From: Elasticomyces elasticus
Taxonomy: Eukaryota; Ascomycota; Dothideomycetes; Mycosphaerellales; Teratosphaeriaceae
Length of the DNA: 64,000 nucleotides
Direction: 5' to 3'
NCBI GenBank assembly: GCA_035926095.1
Contig: JAVRQT010000012.1
Span: 1,054,001-1,118,000 of the forward strand
This document shows positions 21,887 to 31,458 of the stretch, one piece after another. The notes below the pieces were generated by a model, which was not told the DNA's origin, searched no databases, and saw only the letters and a list, made by a program, of their open reading frames with translations. The position numbers and the translations under genes are program-made. Within the stretch, counting starts at the first letter, position 1. Every line of letters begins with the position of its first letter.

Positions 21887-22198
21887 AATTATGAGCGTTG
21901 TAGAAGCTTCAAGTTTTGTGCGGCTTCGACGAGAAAGACGATTGTGATCAAACTTATATGCATAGCGACGTCAGAGCGGTGACACAATGTCCGTGCCTTC
22001 TTAGTTGAGCCCTAGTCCCGCCACTAACGCAGTCCCATGTCTTGCTTATATCGACGTCGCAAGGAAGGCAGTCGTCTCGTCAGAACATCAAACATGTGCT
22101 TGCTTTTCGCTCGCTGAGAGATAGATCGATCGGAACCATTTCGTACTGCTGAGCAGATTTCAGCTTGCCTACAGAATGCTTTAAGTAGAACAGACAGC

Positions 22199-25100
22199 CT
22201 ACAGTGCCAGCTCGTCCTCTGAGCTGTCATCCGTCTTCGCCATTACTTGTACGCTCCTCCTTACACTGCTGGCTCGACCACGCATACTTGTCTTGGGCGT
22301 TGAGCGTCCCGGGCTTGACCTCGTTTTCAAAGCTCTTGGATCGCTCTGCTGCCGAAGTTCTGCAAGCGGATATGCTTGGTTCGACGTCTTCAAGCTATTG
22401 CGCGTTGTCCGGGTCGGACGCTCCTTGACTGTTACAGCCTGGAGGGTTGAGGATACGGACACAGATGTAGTGACATCCTGGTTCTTGACCGCCACCTTCC
22501 TCGCCCCAGTCGAAACTGGTCCCTTCGCGACAGCACGAGACTGACTTTGCCGCTTGATTGGCGAGCTTTTGAGGCTCCGAACAACGTCATGACCGAGCGA
22601 AAACTTGCGTTTACCAGGAGTAATTCTCGTATTGCCGGCATCATTCCGTAACTGCTTGGACTCGTGGTAGCTGTGCTCAGTGTGTTGCAGCGGGTCTGTG
22701 GATGGCATAGCAGGGGACTTTGGTCTTTTTGTATCCTTAGCAGCTAGCATAGACTGCAGGGGATCACTCGAGCTTGTTGGGGTAGATTTGCGTATCACGG
22801 CATTGTCATTGACTGAGCCGGGGAATGCGTCACTCTTGTGCATTGCATCGGCTGTTGCACTGGTCCCGCCGGAGTCGAGTTCCTCCCCAGCATCAAGTGG
22901 CATCGCACACGACGAGCTGGAGAGCCCCAGCGACAACGACATGCTTTCGGCTGCATTAGAAGGCACGCCTTCACTCATATTCCCATCGACATCTCTCAAA
23001 GCATCATCAAGACGTCTGCGCTTATTCTCAAGTACTTCAGTGGGCATGTCCAAGCCTTGTGAATCCAGCACCGCATCGAAGGCCAGCCCGTGCGTGATGC
23101 TACGAGTTGACGTGAATGGTTTCGTCAGGTTGTGCTCAATGAACGGATCGGTTGACTGATGATGGAGGTGTAGAGCTGGCGAGGAGACATGATTGTAGGT
23201 GGATGCACGTACAGCCACCATGGGCGTAGACGATGGCACCGCTGCGACTACATCGCTAGATGTGCTCTCGTGCTCCGCATTTGGTGTCGCCGGTGGGATT
23301 GGCATAAGTGGCGTTGGGGGCGAAGCAGGCAGTCGGAAGGCAGACGGACCACTCTGAGGTGTCTTGTTGCCGCGTGAAGTCGCGCAGCTCTGACTCACCA
23401 AGGTCATACCGTACGCGATGGGCATGTCGCCTGCTGCCAGCAAAGGCGAGGTTGAGGCACCGCTCGGACACTCAAGCTCTAAGCTGCCGCGTGCGGAGTC
23501 GATCGCAGGCTTCGCTTCACTACTGACCGTGTCGACCGTCGTGCTCGCTACTGCATTGTCGTCTTCAAGCCCAGCTGACTTGAACGCAGCCTCACTCTCT
23601 GTCAACTCCATCGCAGTAGCCTCGAGCAAAGGAGAAGAGGGCGGCGAAGAGAGATATTCCGAACCTGAGTCATCGTTTCGCACGACAGCTTTCGCGTCAG
23701 GCGACAAGGCTGACAGGCTGCCGTGTCGCTCTGCATGCTTGGCCAAAGCATTGCTCGAGAGCGGTGTCGAGTGATTGGAATTCGAGGGGTCCACTACCGT
23801 GATCTTCTTGCAGTGCTCGGTCCAGCGAGACATCACTGCAGCTGGCGTGCGGCCTGGCAATCTCTCGGAAATCTCATCCCAATCCAAACCCTCGCTTCGT
23901 AGGCTAGAAAGAGCTTCGGTCTCAAGTTGCGTCCATCGTGCTCTGGATCTGACTGGGCCTGAGCTCCGTGCTGATGCTTGCACCATCAATGTTGCCGAGG
24001 ACGGAATTGCTTGGTCCTGCAGTAGGCTCGACACTGGCGTACGAGGCTCAAGGAACTTGGCAAGGCGTGGGATCTCTCCTGTTTGCGTAAAGCCGGTTGC
24101 ACCTGGCTGCGCTAGATCAGATACGCCTACAGCAGGCAACTCCACGACCTGCTTGGTGTCCTTGGTAATATCTTGCAAAAGCTGAGGGTCGATTGACATA
24201 GGCGCCTCCTCCACCTGCGCTTCCATCGCCACGCCATCGGCATCCTCGATCTCAAGAGCACCATCGATCGCATTCGGCTCCCTCTGCGCACTCAATTCAC
24301 CATACCGCCTCTCGACAGCCGCACCTGTGCGACCCGGAAGCCGTGCCGCGATATCAGACCACTCCGAATTCTCGACGTCTCGTAATCTTAGAATGATCTC
24401 GTCCTCGCTCGAACTGTACGCGGCCTTCAGCGAAGCCCCTCCGTCTTGCTGACCATCGTCGTCAGGCGAGGTCGGCGTCGGGACATCCATGGAAGTATCG
24501 ATCTTCTTTAGATATTCATGCCTGTTCTTCAAACTCGCCACAGTTCTGCCAGGCATCCTCTCAGCAATCTCGCCAAAGCCTAGCGCCTCTTCGTCCCTCA
24601 GCCGCAGCAAGAGCGCATCTTCTTCTTTGCGCTGTACAAGCATACTCTCCATTCTTCGCCTGCCAGCAGGACCCAAAACAACCTCCTCGTTCTCCTCATT
24701 GTCATCTCCCTGGAGAAAGAGGTGCATATATGGATCGTCACCACCTTCACGCATGACTTTGTGTCGCTGCGCCAAAGTGCGCACGTACCGTTTCTGCAAC
24801 GACAGCCATGTTCGTTGCGTGAACTCCTGCGCTAAGATCTCCCATGGCAGTTTGTCAACCTCGCGGAGCTTGATCAAGAGTTCGTCTTCCGCAGGCGTGT
24901 ACGTTCTGTAGTGGTTCTTCGGCGTATTAACGTGGCCGATTGGGTTAGGGATGGGCTTCGTCTTCCGCTTCTCTCCCGCATTGCCGACAAGCAAGTCATA
25001 GCGTTCCTCGAGCCATTCGGCACTCCTACCAGGAATCTTTTCAGCAATTGCCGACCAGTCCAGCTCGTTCTCCAGCCGCAGCTGCACAATCAAATCATCC

Positions 25101-26548
25101 TGCTGCTCATCGGGCTCCTCATTCCCTGTCCCATCAGTCTTGTCAAAAGTGAAGCCCTGTTCAATCAAGGCATCTCTGCCCTCACTGTCCTGAGATAATA
25201 GATTCTTTGCATATCGACACTGCACGCCATAGATCGAACGACCCGGAAAGTGGCGCCCTATCTTCTCCCATGGCAACCGGTCTATCTCCTTGAGCTTGAT
25301 GAGCAGCGCGTCCTCAGTCACCGTGAATTGCGTATGTCTCGCACCAGTCTTTGCCAGCGGTCGGGACGTGTTGGCTGCGTACTCGGGCTCATCTCGAACT
25401 TGTCCCTCCTCGGGCGTGGTTACTTTCAGGGGCCTGGGCAGCTGGTAGCGCGACCAGTACATCCCACATGCATTACAGAGATCCTCGCCATCGGCACCGC
25501 GACGCCAAGTCGGTGTTGCTTTGATGTGGCAATGACTGCACTCCTTCAGAACAGGTGTGAGCTTACTGACCAGAGACTCAGCCTCCTCAAGTCCAGATGA
25601 AACCCGGTTGGCATGTGACAGAGGTCGCGACCTTCGTGCTTGTGATCGTGGACGATTGGAAGGAGCCCATATCGATTCTGCTGGCTCCGCGTTTGCCTGC
25701 GCTGCCGGAGAGAGAACGGTGGACAAGTTGGTGAGAAGTGGCCTAGGTGTTTGTACCTCCTCGGTACGTTGTCGTTTGAACGCTGGCAAATCTGGGAAGT
25801 CCCAAACCGATTCCTTCCGCTTTGTCTTGCTCCATGTCTTTGGCATGTTGAACTTTTTTGCAAGCTGAGCGGCGATACTCACGCCAAGGGCTTCGATGGC
25901 TTCGGGGTTCATTTGCTGTGAGTTCTCTGCCTTCAATATCATATCTCGCATGGATGCTCGCACAGCCGGGTTACTCAATGCCGTGGGAGGGAGGGCAGAC
26001 AGCACCTGTTCCGCGTCCAGTGTTGCTTCTGGATCGCCACTCATGTCTGTGTCGTTCAACTCCTGTAGCTCGGGGTCCAATGCAAATGTTACTCCCTCTT
26101 CATCATCTTCCACAATTGCGTCCTCGACTACCTCCCGACCATCCTGAGCCTCCTTATCTTCACCAACGGCTTCCTCGTCGTCTCCAGACACACTGCCTTC
26201 GTCCTCACACTCCAGCTCCTCGGCAAAGTCTTTGACAAAGCGCAACGACTGACTCGCGCCCGGATCGACCTCATGTTGCATGCTCTCAAGATGCCCATTG
26301 TCCACCACGATCTCCCCCGTCTCAATATCGATCTCATCGCCAACACCACTGAAGTCTCTTGCGTATTTCTCGAAGATGGCTTCGAAGCGGCTCTTCAGTC
26401 GCCGGTCGTTCTCCTTTCGGTCGTGGTGGAAGGCGGCGGCATCATCCATGTCTGTATGAGCCGTGGGTGGCCTGACTTCCACATCGTCCACGCCGGTGGC
26501 GTCCATGTCCAGGTCGGGCGTCTCCATGTCGCAAGTGCGCTCTTGCAT
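22199..26548 (-). CDS. scm3: Scm3-type CENP-A chaperone with GATA finger and six Myb repeats
   Basis: Single-exon protein of 1449 residues; the ATG at 26548 is the first true start. Near residues 50-90 it has FEAIFEKYARDFSGVG followed by DEIDIETGEIVVDNGHL, which matches the conserved Scm3/HJURP motif of the chaperone that deposits the centromeric histone CENP-A. An acidic stretch follows. A GATA-type zinc finger lies at about 337-362 (C-x2-C-x17-C-x2-C, with TPTWRR and LCNACGMY). Then come Myb/SANT-like repeats near 408-452, 478-522, 548-594, 640-682, 711-755 and 870-915, each with an W..I...PGR core. The C-terminal third is Ser/Thr-rich. Fungal Scm3 proteins are known to carry varied DNA-binding modules, so this is probably a centromere protein; six Myb repeats plus a GATA finger is a heavy load. 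Confidence 0.82.
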   Translation of the reverse strand: MQERTCDMETPDLDMDATGVDDVEVRPPTAHTDMDDAAAFHHDRKENDRRLKSRFEAIFEKYARDFSGVGDEIDIETGEIVVDNGHLESMQHEVDPGASQSLRFVKDFAEELECEDEGSVSGDDEEAVGEDKEAQDGREVVEDAIVEDDEEGVTFALDPELQELNDTDMSGDPEATLDAEQVLSALPPTALSNPAVRASMRDMILKAENSQQMNPEAIEALGVSIAAQLAKKFNMPKTWSKTKRKESVWDFPDLPAFKRQRTEEVQTPRPLLTNLSTVLSPAAQANAEPAESIWAPSNRPRSQARRSRPLSHANRVSSGLEEAESLVSKLTPVLKECSHCHIKATPTWRRGADGEDLCNACGMYWSRYQLPRPLKVTTPEEGQVRDEPEYAANTSRPLAKTGARHTQFTVTEDALLIKLKEIDRLPWEKIGRHFPGRSIYGVQCRYAKNLLSQDSEGRDALIEQGFTFDKTDGTGNEEPDEQQDDLIVQLRLENELDWSAIAEKIPGRSAEWLEERYDLLVGNAGEKRKTKPIPNPIGHVNTPKNHYRTYTPAEDELLIKLREVDKLPWEILAQEFTQRTWLSLQKRYVRTLAQRHKVMREGGDDPYMHLFLQGDDNEENEEVVLGPAGRRRMESMLVQRKEEDALLLRLRDEEALGFGEIAERMPGRTVASLKNRHEYLKKIDTSMDVPTPTSPDDDGQQDGGASLKAAYSSSEDEIILRLRDVENSEWSDIAARLPGRTGAAVERRYGELSAQREPNAIDGALEIEDADGVAMEAQVEEAPMSIDPQLLQDITKDTKQVVELPAVGVSDLAQPGATGFTQTGEIPRLAKFLEPRTPVSSLLQDQAIPSSATLMVQASARSSGPVRSRARWTQLETEALSSLRSEGLDWDEISERLPGRTPAAVMSRWTEHCKKITVVDPSNSNHSTPLSSNALAKHAERHGSLSALSPDAKAVVRNDDSGSEYLSSPPSSPLLEATAMELTESEAAFKSAGLEDDNAVASTTVDTVSSEAKPAIDSARGSLELECPSGASTSPLLAAGDMPIAYGMTLVSQSCATSRGNKTPQSGPSAFRLPASPPTPLMPIPPATPNAEHESTSSDVVAAVPSSTPMVAVRASTYNHVSSPALHLHHQSTDPFIEHNLTKPFTSTRSITHGLAFDAVLDSQGLDMPTEVLENKRRRLDDALRDVDGNMSEGVPSNAAESMSLSLGLSSSSCAMPLDAGEELDSGGTSATADAMHKSDAFPGSVNDNAVIRKSTPTSSSDPLQSMLAAKDTKRPKSPAMPSTDPLQHTEHSYHESKQLRNDAGNTRITPGKRKFSLGHDVVRSLKSSPIKRQSQSRAVAKGPVSTGARKVAVKNQDVTTSVSVSSTLQAVTVKERPTRTTRNSLKTSNQAYPLAELRQQSDPRALKTRSSPGRSTPKTSMRGRASSVRRSVQVMAKTDDSSEDELAL

Positions 26549-26903
26549 CAACAGAAGAAGGGGTGATCGACTAGACGACGCGTCAAGAAGTCGCGTAAGA
26601 AAAGTGCGGAACTTCCCGTCTTTCTGCCTCAGTACATGTGGTCGAAAGTTGGCACGCGAGCCTCAAGTCAGCATTCACCTCTCCTTCCTTCCCATTCCCT
26701 CCTCGTATGCCAGAGCTTGATACAATGCTAATGGTGTCTGTTGCAAGGAGACATCAGATGTGGTGCTAGAACATCCCACCTCGCGAACGTGATGACGGGA
26801 AAATGATTGTTCTTCGTTCGGAGCAATCACTTTTGAACTGGAGCCTGGCTTCAGCAATTCGTCTTGTTTATGATACACTGTCAACACAGTGCATTATCAA
26901 GAC
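26549..26903. promoter_or_regulatory. Divergent promoter of scm3-like and atg6
   Basis: A 355-bp gap between two divergent start codons. No clear TATA box or named operator is visible. It must contain both 5' leaders. Confidence 0.45.
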
Positions 26904-28379
26904 ATGGCCACCCTCCACTGCCAGAAATGTCGCACTCCGTTGAGAGTGGACTCCTCCCTCCAGGACCTGAACCCAGCATCATTCAAAATCCTCGCGGACG
27001 CAGCACCAGCCCTGGAGCCGAAAGCGCCTGATGCACCTCGCTCAGCAGCAGCAAAAGAGCGACGCCAGCACTACGATGATGTCTCTCAGCATGCCGGCCC
27101 GCCAATGCACAAGCGCAGCGTTGGTCGTCCGGGCGGCAAGCTTAACCCGGAGATGTCGTACGTCAACATTACGGACTCCCTCATGGCTCCCGAAGGCTCA
27201 GCTGAGATGATCCAGGCTCCTTCGAAGCGGAAGGGAGCATCTGTGAAGCCTGATCCAGCAGATGGTGGCGAAGCTCTTTCTCAGCAGATGGAGACGGTCA
27301 CTAAACTGTTCGAGATTCTGTCCGCGCGGTCTGATATCGATCATCCGATTTGCTCAGAGTGTACCGACCTAGTTCTGGATGGCTTGCAGAAACGCCAAGC
27401 AAGTGTCATTCGCGAACGAGACGCATATGTCACTTTTCTCAAGCAAGCTCAGCAGAATATCCCCACTGACGAGGAGAAAGCTGATACCACTCGCGCGCTT
27501 GAGGATGCTCGGCGAAGGGAGAAGGAGGCTCTGGCTGAACTTGTAGCTCTGGAGGCAGAGAAGAAACGTATGGAAGATGAGATCGCCGCGCTAGATGCTG
27601 AAGCCGAAGAGCTCGACGAGGAAGAAGATGGGTTCTGGCGTGCACGGAATGCTTCTACTGCCGAGCTCACAGCCGCGCAGGAGGAGCGAGATGGTTTGCA
27701 GATCCAACTTGCACACGACACTAAACTCCTTGAATCACTGCAGCGCACGAACGTCTACAATGACACATTCTGCATCGGCCATGATGGCGTGTTCGGAACC
27801 ATCAACGGGCTGCGCCTAGGGCGTCTGAATGACCACCCTGTCGATTGGCCAGAGATCAACGCCGCACTGGGACAGGCACTACTTCTACTTGTGGTAGTCG
27901 CAGAGAAGCTGGGATGCACTATCGAGGGGTACAAATTATTGCCTGTGGGATCAACGTCTAGGATCGTGGTCGAAGACCCAGAGGCCGCGGTCACGGGTAC
28001 TGGGAAGACGATAGGAACAGTGCTTGATTTGTTCAGTAGCGGAAACATGATATTCGGTCTTGGCGTGTTCTACGACTCTTTTGACGGGGCGATGATCGCT
28101 TTCCTGGAGTGTCTGCGGCAGGTCGGGCAGCATGTCGAGCGCTCCTCAGCGTCGCAATCAAGAGGGCATCCGAGCTCTCCAGCAGGGCTGAAGATGCCGT
28201 ACGAAATCAAGACGGCTAGTAACATGGGGAGAATTGGTGGCGCAAAGATCATCTTGAGTGGTGTGGGAAGGGAAGAGCAGTGGACTAAGGCGTGTAAATA
28301 TATGCTTACGTGCTGCAAGTTCTTGCTGGCTCATGCTAGTCATGTCGCGACTGAAGCGGAGGCAAGGAATGCGAGGTGA
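26904..28379 (+). CDS. atg6: Beclin-1 family autophagy protein Atg6/Vps30
   Basis: Single-exon protein of 491 residues starting MATLHCQKC at 26904; a GTG five codons upstream is not taken as start. It begins with CQKCRTPLRVDSSLQDLNP, typical of fungal Atg6. ICSECTDLVLDGL near 155 precedes a long coiled coil (about 170-275, rich in Glu, Ala and Arg). The Beclin C-terminal domain follows: YNDTFCIGHDGVFGTINGLRLGRL, INAALGQALLLLV, LLPVGSTSRI and CKYMLTCCKFLLAH. Atg6 is a core subunit of the Vps34 phosphatidylinositol 3-kinase complexes in autophagy and endosomal sorting. Its stop is seven bases from the stop of the convergent dehydrogenase gene. Confidence 0.95.
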   Translation: MATLHCQKCRTPLRVDSSLQDLNPASFKILADAAPALEPKAPDAPRSAAAKERRQHYDDVSQHAGPPMHKRSVGRPGGKLNPEMSYVNITDSLMAPEGSAEMIQAPSKRKGASVKPDPADGGEALSQQMETVTKLFEILSARSDIDHPICSECTDLVLDGLQKRQASVIRERDAYVTFLKQAQQNIPTDEEKADTTRALEDARRREKEALAELVALEAEKKRMEDEIAALDAEAEELDEEEDGFWRARNASTAELTAAQEERDGLQIQLAHDTKLLESLQRTNVYNDTFCIGHDGVFGTINGLRLGRLNDHPVDWPEINAALGQALLLLVVVAEKLGCTIEGYKLLPVGSTSRIVVEDPEAAVTGTGKTIGTVLDLFSSGNMIFGLGVFYDSFDGAMIAFLECLRQVGQHVERSSASQSRGHPSSPAGLKMPYEIKTASNMGRIGGAKIILSGVGREEQWTKACKYMLTCCKFLLAHASHVATEAEARNAR

Positions 28380-28386
28380 AAGATGA

Positions 28387-29332
28387 TCACGACTTCGCCG
28401 CCTGCAGCGGCCTCCCACGATGATAGAGCATTTCCATGATCTTCCCAGACTCGGCGTCCAGATGCTTCGCTGGCTCGCGAAGGACCACATTACCCTTCGG
28501 TCCAACCTCGAGGCACTCTCCGCTCTCCTGGCCATCCAGCAACCGCTTGAAAGCCTCAATCACGGACTTCATTGGCGTCAACAGCCCTTGTGACTCCAAC
28601 TGGCTGTAGAAGGTGTCTGTAGAGATGTTCGTCCTGACGACGTTCGGGCATACGGCGTTGAGCGTGATGCCTTCTTCGGGAAGGTATTTGCCATACGAGC
28701 GAACTACGCCGACCACAGCATGCTTTGCCGCTGTGTAGATTGGGAGGGCTGTGTAGTTATTAGTTCATCTCAAGGATCTGCAGAAGCTCATGGTCTCGTA
28801 CTTGGAACGCAGTAGTAGCCACAGACGGATGCTACGACAGCGACTAGCTGGAGTTAGCATGCAAAACGCGAGAAAGCTTCCGACCGGACTGCGTTGACAC
28901 ACTCTTCCCTCGAAAGCCGCTCTCATCCTTCTCCTGCCTCCGCATCTGCTGTACGGCCAGACTGACCGTGTACAAGAAACCGTTGAGATCCACATCTAAC
29001 GTTCCCAGGTTCGGCTTCACGAAGCCTTCTTTCTGGCTCGGATCATTAGGCAGGAAGGTCTTTTCTCCGATGCCTGCGATCGGGAAGACGCAATCTACAC
29101 GCCCATCGAACTGCTGTACGACTTTCTCGAAGACTCTGAGCTGCGAGTCCCAGTCCGCTACGTTGAGCTCGTAGGCTGTGACAAGGTCAGAATGCTTGGA
29201 AGCCACTTCTTGGGCCCCAGAGAAGTTCATATCGGCTATGGCGACGCGGACGTTCCGAGAGATCAGCATGTTGGTAACGGCTAGGCCGATGCCGCTGGCG
29301 CCGCCAGTCACATAGGCTGTCTTCTGGGCCAT
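28387..29332 (-). CDS. Short-chain dehydrogenase/reductase
   Basis: Three-exon model: 28901-29332, 28802-28847, 28387-28748 (279 residues). Intron 1 (28848-28900) starts GTGTCA and has branch GCTAAC; intron 2 (28749-28801) starts GTACGA and has branch CTAAT; both end CAG and restore frame. The start MAQKTAYVTGGASGIG places the TGGxSGIG cofactor loop at residues 8-15. D52-like VAIADMN suggests NAD preference. The catalytic pair is in YTAAKHA, after a serine in VVASVCGYY, and the PNVVRTN loop follows. It resembles 15-hydroxyprostaglandin dehydrogenase-like SDRs; the substrate cannot be told. An in-frame Met 37 codons upstream exists but gives a non-family leader. Confidence 0.88.
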
Positions 29333-29744
29333 ATCTGTTAAGCTAGGCTTGGAGAATGCGATGGAGGGCGGGGAGGTTGTTAGAGAAGCATGAGCGAGGT
29401 GTGGTATGTCCAGCAGCGTCTGTAGAGCCGTGTATTCTCCCAATCCTGCTGCTTCGAGCTATGTGCTCACGGGAGGGGAAAGCTTCTTACGCTATGTCAG
29501 TTCCGAGGGCATCGCAAGCCTATTCATGCGACCTCGAAAGGTGCTTTTTGCAAGAAAGTATGTTTGAGAGCACCTAGAGGTCTCGCTTCGAAAGCCTGAC
29601 CACTGCCATTGTGAAAGCAACGTCTTGCATGTGAAGTCGTCCATCGACGCCAAGCCGTGCCTGACTCGCAAAATCGCGCCGGTTTGGACCTCACTTTCTC
29701 GATCTAGCACTTTGCGACAACAACCCTACCTCAATACCGCGATC
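29333..29744. promoter_or_regulatory. Divergent upstream region of SDR and smG
   Basis: A 412-bp gap between divergent starts. No other gene is seen; the pyrimidine-rich stretch before 29745 fits a fungal promoter. Confidence 0.4.
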
Positions 29745-30151
29745 ATGCCTCAAGCCCAGCCCGAACTCAAGAAGGTAAGCAAACGTGTGCCATCGCGTGC
29801 CATGAATCTCGACCTAACTGGGCCGTTTCTACAGTACCTCGACAAGCGCGTAGAAGTCCAGCTAAATGGCTCGCGGAAAGTGATGGGGACGCTTAGAGGA
29901 TACGATGTAAGGATGACCCTTCCCGATGGTCACAGGATTTGCGCGAGTGTGCTGATATGAAAGTGCAGGTCTTCCTGAACATCGTGCTGGACGAGGCGAC
30001 CGAGTCAAAACCCAACAACGAGAAGGTGCGGTTAGGCATGTGCGTGATTCGAGGGAATAGTGTCGTGATGATGGAGGCGCTGGATCGGATCGGCGGTGGC
30101 GGTGGCGGTGGTGGAGGAGGAGGAGGAGACGATAGGCGGCAGAGAGAGTAG
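29745..30151 (+). CDS. smx2: Small nuclear ribonucleoprotein SmG
   Basis: Three exons: 29745-29774, 29835-29906, 29969-30151, giving 94 residues. Introns (29775-29834 and 29907-29968) start GTAAGC and GTAAGG and end CAG. The Sm1 motif is in YLDKRVEVQLNG...GTLRGYD, the Sm2 motif in GMCVIRGNSVVMMEAL. SmG is one of the seven proteins of the Sm ring on U1, U2, U4 and U5 snRNAs. Normal SmG is about 76-80 residues; here a run of 12 glycines (30092-30127, made of GGC/GGT/GGA codons) and a charged end DDRRQRE extend it. An Sm-like Lsm7 was considered, but the length of the Sm2 motif and its RGNSVV wording fit SmG. Confidence 0.93.
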
Positions 30152-31458
30152 AGGGACCGACAGACAGGAAACTGGGTTGAGCTCAGGAAAGAAAGCGGCA
30201 GACCCCCTGCATGAGGAGCAAGATGGAAGATTGAACGTGCGAAGCCGCTCGGACAACAAGGCGCAGGCGGACCCCCGCGCAGCATAAGCGGTCGACTTCC
30301 TGCACTGCGGGCGATGAAAGATCAGAAGAGGTTGCGAGACAGGCGTACAAGGCGGACCAGTGACATCCCGGGGGTCTGGAGTAAGAGCGAAATGTAAGGT
30401 TACCATCACACAGACCTTGCGCAAAGACCTACGTTCACACTGCTATCACCCAGAACAGATCCGCACATCTAGCTGCTGCGTCGAATCGTCGAGTGTGCTG
30501 CTTTCAAGCTATCGAGCATATATCAGCGATGTTGCGCGATTGATAGTGAGACTGCAGCCTTCCCTCACTACCCCGGATAGTGAATGGCGAGACTCTACTC
30601 AGAAGCTCCATATCATCGCAAAATGTGCTGATGGGCAATAGCAGAGCCATCTTTCGTGCTCGGTTTCACGGATCTCTGCGGAATCCCTCATTCACGATGC
30701 AGTCGATCGACACTGTGCGGTACTAGCTCGATGGCCTCAATGTTAACAGATCTGAAGTCGTAATGAACCACTCTAACAAACAACCACATTTCACTCGATA
30801 TTAGCCAGGGCATGGTCTCGATTTCGCTGGAATAGTGAGTTGACTCCGGCGCCCAGGTATCTTACCACCAAATGCAAGCAACTCTGGCTCCCACTACATC
30901 TCTCACGGCCGCCGAAATCGAGTCTCTGGGTCGGCATCGTACCAAAGTTAACGAGGGCCTTGTGACCATGAGCTGGCAACACTCTGCTCGGCTCCTCATC
31001 CCAGCAGACTGCAAGCTCGCATTTGTCGAACAGCTTCATCTCAAGCTCGTGACATACGAGCTCCTGTCACTGCACCTGGTAGCAAACCCGAAAGTCTGGG
31101 ACCTGAGACGTCGACGCGTATATCATGGATCGAAGAGGGAGCCTGATTACCGAGCTCCCATGGTGATTTCGAGGATACTTGCTACCTATCGCCGGCCAAT
31201 CCACTTTTGATAGGCTGAACCCCGGGCAACGGCAACATCATACTTGGCATCCTCACTGCACTACCAAGCGATGAACTACATACCATGATCTCGAATCTAT
31301 GTGGACGGTAATGACTCAACATGCCTGCGCCTAGCCTCAACGGACATGTAACCAAGTCGGGAGAGCCGCTCACCACATCGTGGTGTAAAGTATAGATGCC
31401 TCTGAGGGCCCACCGGCCTGCTAGTCCCACCTTCCCTTCCCTCCCTACTTCCTGCACC
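30152..31458. other. Intergenic, no gene supported
   Basis: About 1.3 kb between smG and the amidase. Open frames at 30360-30641 and 30872-31210 lack recognisable motifs or splice support and I do not call them. The amidase promoter should lie near its right end. Confidence 0.5.
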
